Origin: Anaerolineae bacterium
GTDB taxonomy: Bacteria; Chloroflexota; Anaerolineae; JAAYZQ01
Direction: 5' to 3'
Assembly (NCBI GenBank): GCA_016926595.1
Contig: JAFGOG010000378.1
Span: forward strand, 1-17,090
Length of the DNA: 17,090 bases
Of this stretch, positions 1-6,133 are shown piece by piece (position 1 is the first letter of the stretch; every line of letters begins with the position of its first letter). The translations under genes and the position numbers were made by a program. The notes beneath the pieces were generated by a model. It did no database searches. It saw only the letters and a program-made list of their open reading frames with translations, and was not told the origin of the DNA.

Positions 1-900
1 GGCGTCACCGCCATCGTCATCGAGCACAAAGTGGACTATTTGCTGCCGTTCGCGCCGCGCCTGGTGGCGATGGACGGTGGGCGCATCGTCCACGACGGCC
101 CGCTGGCTACAGCCGGCAGCTATCGCCCGTCAACCGCTGGCAACAGGCCCGCCCCCGGCATATCACAGCCCTCACAGGCTGCGCCCTGCGTTCGCGTCGA
201 GGACCTGCACATCGGCTACGACGGCCAGCCGGTGCTGCCGGGCATTTCCCTGGAGGTCCATCCCGGCGAGTTTGTGGCGGTGATGGGCGACAACGGCTGT
301 GGCAAGACCACCCTGCTCTACAGCCTGCTGGGGCTGATCAAGCCAGACCAGGGCCGGGTAGAGATCCTGGGCCACGACACCCGCCAGACGCCGGTCTCGC
401 GCCTGGCCCGCCAGGTGGGATTTGTCTTTCAAAACCCAGACCACCAGCTCTTCGCCGACAGTGTCTGGGCCGAGGCCACGCTCGCTTCCTCAAACTTTCA
501 AACATGCGATAGCGCGACCGAGGCGTGGGTCGGCGAGCTCCTGGCGCGCTGCGGGCTGGGCGACCGCCGTGATGATCACCCCTACCGGCTGAGCTATGGC
601 GAAAAGCGCCGCCTCAACCTGATCTCGGTGCTGGCCCACAGGCCCAAGATCGTCCTGCTGGACGAGCTGCTCATCGGCCAGGACGCCGCCAACGCCGCTT
701 TTCTCCTGGATCTGCTGCGCGAGCGGGTGGCGCAGGGTGACATGGTGATCATGGTCAACCACGCCCCCGAGGTTACGCGCTCTTACGCCAGCCGGCTGAT
801 CTTCTTGGACGGCGGTCGGGTCGTCGTCGATGCGCCGCCCGAGCTTGCCTTTGAGCAGTTGGTGGAGATCGGTAGAGAGGCCTATGTCCCCCATGCGTAG
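1..900 (+). CDS. ECF-type transporter ATPase, double ABC protein, 5'-truncated
   Basis: Energises uptake by an energy-coupling-factor transporter at the cytoplasmic face of the membrane. The reading frame is open from base 1, and the first residues (VIEHK followed by a DGGRIV segment) are the H-loop and tail of a first ABC domain, so most of that domain lies upstream. After a linker a complete second ABC domain begins near residue 63. It has Walker A GDNGCGKTT (about 96-104), Q-loop FQNPDHQLF, signature LSYGEKRR (about 197-204), Walker B VLLDE (about 218-222) and H-loop His in VNHAPE (about 253). The layout matches fused EcfA1/EcfA2 proteins. An oddity is DELLIGQD where DEPTxGQD is usual; the catalytic Glu is kept. 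The 3' end overlaps the start of the ecfT-like gene by 17 bases. The substrate-binding S component is not in the window, so the substrate cannot be read from here. Confidence 0.88.
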   Translation, partial: GVTAIVIEHKVDYLLPFAPRLVAMDGGRIVHDGPLATAGSYRPSTAGNRPAPGISQPSQAAPCVRVEDLHIGYDGQPVLPGISLEVHPGEFVAVMGDNGCGKTTLLYSLLGLIKPDQGRVEILGHDTRQTPVSRLARQVGFVFQNPDHQLFADSVWAEATLASSNFQTCDSATEAWVGELLARCGLGDRRDDHPYRLSYGEKRRLNLISVLAHRPKIVLLDELLIGQDAANAAFLLDLLRERVAQGDMVIMVNHAPEVTRSYASRLIFLDGGRVVVDAPPELAFEQLVEIGREAYVPHA

Positions 901-1660
901 CAGGGCGCAGCGCATCACCTATCAGCCTGGTCACTCTATCCTCCATCGCCTGCACCCGCTGGTCAAGATCGGCTGGCTGCTCTTTGGCACCGTCCTGGTT
1001 TTTGTCGTCCGCAGTCCGTGGGTGGTCTTGGCTGCCGTGGCGCTTCTGTTGCTGGCTTTTCCCCTGGCTAGGCTGCGTTTGCGTCAGGTGCGCGGGACAC
1101 GGCTGTTCATCACTACCGCGCTGCTGCTTGGGTTGTTACAGATCCTCTTTGTCCACGAAGGGGAGATACTCGTGCGCGTTGGACAATTGGCCATTACCGC
1201 GGGCGGGCTACGGGCCGCGGCCTATGTCGCCGGGCGCTTTCTGAGCGTCATTCTGCTCAGCTACCTCTTTGTCCTGACCACCGAGCCCAACGACCTGGCC
1301 TACGCCCTGATGCGCGCCGGGGTGCCCTACCGCTATGGCTTTGCCCTGATCACGGCCCTGCGCCTGGTGCCGGTCTTTGAGCAGGAAGGGCAGACCGTCT
1401 ACCACGCCCAATTGGCGCGCGGGGTGGAATATGACGTCCGCAGCCCACGCCGTTTTGTGACCCTGGCTCGCCAGTTCTTTTTGCCGCTGCTGGTCTCGGC
1501 GTTGGGCAAGGTGGATGCCCTGGCCGTGTCGATGGAAGGTCGCTGCTTTGGCAAGTACCCGACCCGCACCTTTGTGCGCGAGGTACATGCCACTCGGCTG
1601 GATGGGCTGGCTGTCGGCCTGCTGCTGGCTGCCGCGTTGGCTGCAGCTCTTTTTGGATAG
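884..1660 (+). CDS. ECF transporter transmembrane component (EcfT/CbiQ family)
   Basis: Membrane scaffold that couples the ABC ATPases to a substrate-binding S component. The protein is 258 residues, usual for the family. It starts with the typical HRLHPLVKI segment (about 21-29), has hydrophobic spans near 29-60, 73-90, 117-132 and 238-258, and carries the two arginine motifs that contact the ATPases: ARG at 178-180 and GRC at 219-221, the latter inside SMEGRCFGKYPTRT. The ATG at 884 was chosen because AGAGAGG lies just upstream and it gives the normal N-terminus; an ATG at 893 and an upstream in-frame codon at 830 are less likely. Overlap with the ATPase gene suggests translational coupling. 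The next gene begins 18 bases after the stop. Confidence 0.85.
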   Translation: MSPMRSRAQRITYQPGHSILHRLHPLVKIGWLLFGTVLVFVVRSPWVVLAAVALLLLAFPLARLRLRQVRGTRLFITTALLLGLLQILFVHEGEILVRVGQLAITAGGLRAAAYVAGRFLSVILLSYLFVLTTEPNDLAYALMRAGVPYRYGFALITALRLVPVFEQEGQTVYHAQLARGVEYDVRSPRRFVTLARQFFLPLLVSALGKVDALAVSMEGRCFGKYPTRTFVREVHATRLDGLAVGLLLAAALAAALFG

Positions 1661-1678
1661 ATCTGAGGAGGTTTGCGG

Positions 1679-2584
1679 ATGTCTCGATGGTGGCTGGTCT
1701 TGATCGTCGTGGTTGCGTTGATAGTGGGCGGCGCAGCCGTAGCCGTGGCCATGGGAGCCCGAGCCCTGGCGCCGGCGCGGGTGGTCCTGCACTTTCCCTG
1801 GACCATGCTGGCCGACGAGGCAGCGGCGATGAACGACTGCGTCGAATGCCACGAACCGGAGAAATTCCACAACTGCACGACGTGTCATGACGAGCACGGC
1901 TCGGCAGAGATGGCCAATATACCCTTTAACCAGTTGGTGCTGCTGGCCGGCGATCTACCCGAGCCGGGCTATGTCGCGGTCAACGACATCCTGCCCTACC
2001 GCGACCAGCCCGGCACGCAAGCGGCCCTGCTCGACCTGCTGGCCAAGTGGGGTGTGACCGGTTTCGAGCGCGTGGCCCTGTTCTCCAGCGACGGCGGTGT
2101 GGTGATGATCGAGCGGCCCGACCTGACCCGATCGGCTCTGCTCATGCCCCACGTCGACGGGGTGCGCTTTGCCGACGAGGGCCTGCACATCTCAACCTGG
2201 CTGAAAGGCATAGCGCGCATCGTCGTCGTCGGCGTGGACAAGCCGCTGAGCATCGACGGCCAGACTACCTCTATGGGGCGGCTCTTGCTGAGGGCCACCC
2301 GCTCGGCCACGGTCGAGCCGGCCGACGTGATGTTCAAGAGCGAGGACGACGGGCAGGTCCGCAGGGCCAAGACGGCCTCGCGCATCGAAGGCGCGCCGAT
2401 AGAAGACCTGGTGGGCTTGAGCGCGATCCTGGTGCGTGACATCCAGGGGCAAGAGCACACCTTGTCTGCCGACGAGGCCGAGGGGGCGATCCTGGCCCAG
2501 ATAGACGGGCGGACTGTCCTGGTCCTGCCGGGGCGAGGGCAGCCGCAGTGGATTTTTGACGTCGTCGAGATTACCTCTCGCTGA
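1679..2584 (+). CDS. Membrane-anchored diheme cytochrome c-like protein with SUOX-like domains
   Basis: 301 residues. An N-terminal hydrophobic segment (about 6-25) is probably an uncleaved anchor or signal, placing the rest outside the membrane. Two heme c motifs follow, CVECH (54-58) and CTTCH (66-70), with an extra His at 73. The remaining ~220 residues contain two segments, about 95-190 and 200-300, whose pattern resembles the molybdopterin-binding fold of the sulfite oxidase family: LLDLLAKWGV, a SSDGG turn, DGVRF and WLKGIARIVVVG in the first, then EDLVG and WIFDVVEI in the second. No cysteine is placed like the Mo ligand of that family. The heme motifs are plain; the domain assignment is inferred. 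ATG 1679 has GAGGAGG 7 bases upstream, better than the TTG at 1673. It may pass electrons at the cell surface or use heme structurally. Confidence 0.7.
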   Translation: MSRWWLVLIVVVALIVGGAAVAVAMGARALAPARVVLHFPWTMLADEAAAMNDCVECHEPEKFHNCTTCHDEHGSAEMANIPFNQLVLLAGDLPEPGYVAVNDILPYRDQPGTQAALLDLLAKWGVTGFERVALFSSDGGVVMIERPDLTRSALLMPHVDGVRFADEGLHISTWLKGIARIVVVGVDKPLSIDGQTTSMGRLLLRATRSATVEPADVMFKSEDDGQVRRAKTASRIEGAPIEDLVGLSAILVRDIQGQEHTLSADEAEGAILAQIDGRTVLVLPGRGQPQWIFDVVEITSR

Positions 2585-2612
2585 CACAGGACAAGCTAAA
2601 CTGGGGGGAATC

Positions 2613-3779
2613 ATGCTCAAGCGACTAGTCAGAGGACGAGGGCTCTTGATCACAGCCCTGGCGCTGGTTGTCGTAGCCTTGACATTGCTGGGGATCCTGA
2701 CACTCTTGGGCCGATCCTGGCATGCCGAGATCATCGGGCCAGACGGCGTTTCCTTCCCGGTGGATGCCAAGGTTTTGAACAGCCTGGTAGACCCGGACGA
2801 GGAAAGCCCAGGTGTCTCCCTGGACCATTTCCTGTGGGCAGCCGGGCACCAGGTCATCGAGCGTCTGACCGTGACCGATCCCGGCGGCGCACGCCGCGAG
2901 TTCGACTGGCCCGCCGTGGCCGATAACGCCTGGTGGCTGGAAAACGGCAAACTGTCGATCGCCGGGGAGACGCTTGCCGTCTCTCGCCTCGAGGCCGAAC
3001 CGCCGCCCCTGCTCGGTCAGATCCAGGCAAGCATCACTGACCTTGCGCCGACCGCCGCGGCTGCTCTGGGGCTGCCGGCGCTGGATCAGGCCACCGGGCG
3101 GCCTTTGGAAGCCCTCTCAGCCCGCCACGTGTTGATCCTGCTGCTGGACGGCCTGGGCTACGAGCGTTACATCGAGGCGCAACGGGAGGGGCTCAGCCCC
3201 AGCCTGGCCGCTCTCGGCGAACCGCTGTTGGGCTTGACTACTTTTCCGCCCGTTACCAGCGTGTCGATGGCCTCACTCCTGACCGGCGCGCCGCCGCAGG
3301 TGCACGGCGCCTGGCGCCGCGGCATACGCCAGACCGAGGCCGAGGCCCTCTTTGACGCGGTCGCCGCTGCCGGCCTATATGGCGTGGCCGTCGAAGGCGA
3401 GTCGCTGCCCTTTAACCTGCGCAATACCGAGATCCGGCTCTCCGGCGACCGGGACGGGAACGGCCTCACCGACGACAATGTCCTGTCCAATGCCCTGGTC
3501 GTGCTGGACGCAGGGATGCCGGATCTGCTGTTCGTACACTTTCATGGCATTGACGATGCCGGACACACCTACGGCCCCGGCGCTCCAGAGGAATCGGCGG
3601 CCGTCCGCCGGGTAGACCTGGCTGCCGGTCAACTGATTGAAGCGCTTCCACAGAACACACTGATCATTATCCTGGCCGACCATGGCATGCACCTGGTCGA
3701 GGAAGAAGGGAGGGTTGGCAATCACGGGCATTTGATCGAGCGAGACATGTTCATTCCCATTTGGATCGTGAAAAACTGA
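2613..3779 (+). CDS. Membrane-anchored type I phosphodiesterase/nucleotide pyrophosphatase-like protein
   Basis: 388 residues, alkaline phosphatase superfamily. One membrane segment (about 11-32) is followed by an extracytoplasmic part. Residues about 36-130 form an extra domain that weakly resembles the SUOX-like domains of the neighbouring genes. The catalytic domain spans about 170-388: LLLDGLGY (metal ligand D179), FPPVTSVSMASLLTG with the probable nucleophile T215, FHGIDDAGH (D314, H318), ADHG (D356, H357) and GNHGH (H371, H373). These are the metal-binding and nucleophile sites of phosphodiesterase/nucleotide pyrophosphatases. The true substrate is unknown. Inside an uptake operon it may hydrolyse a phosphodiester or pyrophosphate bond of a substrate outside the cell before import. 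ATG 2613 follows a GGGGGGAA run (2603-2610) and lies 28 bases after the cytochrome gene. Confidence 0.8.
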   Translation: MLKRLVRGRGLLITALALVVVALTLLGILTLLGRSWHAEIIGPDGVSFPVDAKVLNSLVDPDEESPGVSLDHFLWAAGHQVIERLTVTDPGGARREFDWPAVADNAWWLENGKLSIAGETLAVSRLEAEPPPLLGQIQASITDLAPTAAAALGLPALDQATGRPLEALSARHVLILLLDGLGYERYIEAQREGLSPSLAALGEPLLGLTTFPPVTSVSMASLLTGAPPQVHGAWRRGIRQTEAEALFDAVAAAGLYGVAVEGESLPFNLRNTEIRLSGDRDGNGLTDDNVLSNALVVLDAGMPDLLFVHFHGIDDAGHTYGPGAPEESAAVRRVDLAAGQLIEALPQNTLIIILADHGMHLVEEEGRVGNHGHLIERDMFIPIWIVKN

Positions 3780-3797
3780 GTACAACAGGAGGAGGCT

Positions 3798-4646
3798 GTG
3801 TCAAGAAAAGTTGGCGTAATCGCAGTATTGCTTATAGTGGTGAGCCTGGTTGGCTGTGGCGGCTCAGCTCCGCAAGTGGACTGGGAGCTAAAGGTCGGCG
3901 GCGCGGTAAGCTCGCCGTTGTCCGTGACCTATGCCGATCTGTCCAAGATGCCCCAGACGGATCTGCAGGAGATCCTCATGCAGAAATCGCGGGGCGAGGA
4001 CACCACCGGTTCTTGGAGCGGCGTGCTGTTGACCGAGCTCCTGGCCAAAGCCGGGGCTGGGGAGTATGCCACCATCACCGCCATAGCCGGCGACGGCTAT
4101 GCCATCGAGATCAGCAAGGACGAGCTGGAGAATGCCATCGTCGCCCTGAAAGAGAACGACGAGTGGATCGCCGAGGCTGACCGGGATCACGGTCCCATCC
4201 GCCTGGTCACACCCAAGACCCCGGCCAATCGCTGGGTATTTCAGATCCAGGAGATCCAGGTCAACCAGGAGGGCGGCGGCGGCGTCCCGGCCAACGCCGC
4301 GCTCAAGATCACCGGCAACGTAGAAACTGAGGTCGGCTGGACCGAGGAAAAGGTTCGTTCCATGGACACCATCCAGGCCGAGGCCACCAACAAGCAGGGC
4401 GAGACCCAGACCTACACCGGCGTCCTCATCAGTGACCTGCTGGGCAAGGCCGCTCCCAAGGACGACGCGACGACGCTGGTCTTTGTCGCCGACGACGGCT
4501 ACACCGCCGAGGTGCCCCTGGCTGACGTCGAGGCCTGCCAGGACTGTATTGTCTCGTTCCGCGATGGGGGCGGCTTTAGCACGGTCCTGCCCGGCTTTCC
4601 AGGCAACGTCCAGGTCAAAGGCGTGGTCGAGATCCAGGTCAAGTAA
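3798..4646 (+). CDS. Lipoprotein with two molybdopterin-binding-fold (SUOX-like) domains
   Basis: 282 residues. A lipoprotein signal ends at LVGC (Cys20), so the mature protein is anchored outside the membrane. Domain 1 (about 28-156) shows the Oxidored_molyb pattern: VGGAVSSPLSVTYADLSKMP, GSWSGVLLTELLAKAG, AGDGYAIEI, GPIRLVTP and WVFQIQEIQV. Domain 2 (about 167-282) has TYTGVLISDLL, FVADDGYTAEVPLADV and VKGVVEIQVK. The Cys that binds Mo in true sulfite oxidase-type enzymes is missing in both. Domain 2 has a CQDC pair at 247-250 instead. Domain 2 is about 76% identical to the last domain of TupA. It is probably a binding or accessory protein, not an enzyme. GTG 3798 follows a strong AGGAGGAGG. 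The gene sits between the phosphodiesterase and tupB. Confidence 0.75.
   Translation: MSRKVGVIAVLLIVVSLVGCGGSAPQVDWELKVGGAVSSPLSVTYADLSKMPQTDLQEILMQKSRGEDTTGSWSGVLLTELLAKAGAGEYATITAIAGDGYAIEISKDELENAIVALKENDEWIAEADRDHGPIRLVTPKTPANRWVFQIQEIQVNQEGGGGVPANAALKITGNVETEVGWTEEKVRSMDTIQAEATNKQGETQTYTGVLISDLLGKAAPKDDATTLVFVADDGYTAEVPLADVEACQDCIVSFRDGGGFSTVLPGFPGNVQVKGVVEIQVK
4296..4643 (+). repeat. Duplicated domain-coding segment, copy 1 (lipoprotein domain 2)
   Basis: Encodes the 116 residues from AALKITGNVE to VEIQVK. Aligned by hand with the segment at 7463-7810 it differs at 28 positions with no gaps (88/116, 76% identity). The two copies lie about 3.2 kb apart in the same operon and indicate an intra-operon duplication. 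Confidence 0.85.
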
Positions 4647-4670
4647 GGGGGAGGCCTAACCATCGACGAC

Positions 4671-5375
4671 TTGCTGCGTGGCCTGGCTGAGGCCTTTCGC
4701 CTGATCGGCACCCTCGACCCGGCCCTGCTCGAAATCGTAGCGCTGTCGCTGCGAGTGTCGGGTATAGCGCTGCTGATCAGCGCCCTGATAGGCATTCCGT
4801 TAGGCGCCCTGATGGGCCTGAGCCGCTTCCGTGGGCGCAAGCTGCTCATCGCCTTTCTCTACACCGGTATGGGCTTTCCTCCGGTGGTGGTGGGGCTGTT
4901 CGTCTACCTGATGCTATCGCGCAGTGGTCCCTTTGGCCAGCTCAGCTCGCCGCTCGTCCCCGCGCTATTCACCGCCGGGGCGATGGTTGTCGCCCAGACA
5001 ATCATCGCCTTTCCCCTGGTAGCCGGTTTTACCATGGCGGCTGTAATGGGCGTTGATCCCAACCTTCGCCAGCAGGTCCAGGCGCTGGGGGCCACCCGTT
5101 GGCAGACCGTGCTGTCGGTGTTGGCCGAGGCCAGGATAGGGGTGATCGTGTCGGTCATTGCCGGCTTTGGCAGCATCATCTCCGAGGTGGGCGCCGTGAT
5201 GCTGGTCGGCGGCAACATCGAGGGCTCGACCCGGGTACTGACTACCGCCATCGTGCTCGAGACCCGCCAGGGGAACTTTGACCTGGCGATAGCGCTGGGT
5301 ATCATCCTGCTGAGCATCTCTTTCCTGACCAACGTGGTGATGCTCCGCTTGCAGGGGAGGACCTTCGACGAATGA
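4671..5375 (+). CDS. tupB: Tungstate ABC transporter permease TupB
   Basis: Membrane channel subunit of the TupABC tungstate importer. About 234-237 residues with five or six hydrophobic spans and the cytoplasmic EAA-type loop ALGATRWQTVLSVLAEA that contacts the ATPase. The family-typical stretch ISEVGAVMLVGGNI follows, then LETRQGNFDLAIALG. The first conventional start codon is TTG 4671, but the Shine-Dalgarno GGGAGG (4649-4654) lies 16 bases from it. An ATC codon at 4662 is 7 bases from that site and would give (M)DDLLRGLAEA, the usual TupB N-terminus, so translation probably begins at 4662 with a non-standard codon or a base error. The 3' end overlaps tupC by 4 bases (ATGA). A cysZ/cysU-type sulfate or molybdate permease is less likely given the TupC and TupA neighbours. 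Confidence 0.88.
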   Translation: MLRGLAEAFRLIGTLDPALLEIVALSLRVSGIALLISALIGIPLGALMGLSRFRGRKLLIAFLYTGMGFPPVVVGLFVYLMLSRSGPFGQLSSPLVPALFTAGAMVVAQTIIAFPLVAGFTMAAVMGVDPNLRQQVQALGATRWQTVLSVLAEARIGVIVSVIAGFGSIISEVGAVMLVGGNIEGSTRVLTTAIVLETRQGNFDLAIALGIILLSISFLTNVVMLRLQGRTFDE

Positions 5376-6103
5376 GCGACATTGTCTACCACCTGGAACA
5401 GGTCCGCAAGTCGTACAATGGCCGCTGCGTGCTGCAGGTCGATTCCCTCGACATCCGGCGGGGGGAGATCCTGGCCATGGTTGGCCCCAGCGGCGCCGGC
5501 AAGAGCACCCTGCTGCGCCTCCTCAACTTTCTGGAGCCGCCTACCAGCGGCTCTATCCGCTTCCTCGACTTGGAGTTTGGCCCCGATCGGACGCTGCCTC
5601 TCGATCTGCGCCGCCGGGTGACCACCGTTTTCCAGAGACCCGTCCTGCTCAACCGGACTGTGTGGGCCAACGTAGCTTATGGGCTACAACTGCGCCGCCA
5701 ACGACAGTTCGCCGATCGGGTACAGGCTGCGTTGGAACAGGTCGGCTTGACCTCCATGGCCCGTCAAAGGGCGCGCACTCTGTCAGGAGGGGAGGCTCAG
5801 CGGGTAGCCCTGGCCCGGGCGATGGTCCTTCAACCTGACGTGCTCTTGCTTGACGAGCCCACGGCCAACCTGGACCCCTACAATGTAGGGCTGATCGAAG
5901 AGATCGTGCGCGCGCTGAACGCCAGGCAGGGCACTACCCTGGTCCTGGTGACCCACAATGTCTTCCAGGCCAAGCGGCTGGCCCACCGGGTCGCCCTGTT
6001 CCTGGAGGGTCAGATCGCCGAGATTGCCGATGTGGAGACCTTTTTCGGATCCCCACGCGATCCACGCACCGCCGCCTTTGTGCGGGGTGAAATGGTGTAC
6101 TAG
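5372..6103 (+). CDS. tupC: Tungstate ABC transporter ATP-binding protein TupC
   Basis: Hydrolyses ATP to power tungstate import through TupB. 243 residues form a single ABC domain: Walker A GPSGAGKST (38-46), Q-loop Gln88 in FQRPVLLNRTVWANVAYGL, signature LSGGE (137-141), Walker B LLLDEP with D161/E162, and H-loop His195 in VTHN. The FQRPVLLNR sequence after the Q-loop is typical of TupC/WtpC-type ATPases. The protein lacks the C-terminal TOBE/Mop domain of ModC, as expected for TupC. The start codon overlaps the tupB stop, with GGGGAGG 11 bases upstream, so the two genes are translationally coupled. Confidence 0.9.
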   Translation: MSDIVYHLEQVRKSYNGRCVLQVDSLDIRRGEILAMVGPSGAGKSTLLRLLNFLEPPTSGSIRFLDLEFGPDRTLPLDLRRRVTTVFQRPVLLNRTVWANVAYGLQLRRQRQFADRVQAALEQVGLTSMARQRARTLSGGEAQRVALARAMVLQPDVLLLDEPTANLDPYNVGLIEEIVRALNARQGTTLVLVTHNVFQAKRLAHRVALFLEGQIAEIADVETFFGSPRDPRTAAFVRGEMVY

Positions 6104-6133
6104 ATAGGTGACAAACACAAAAAAGGAGGGCGA

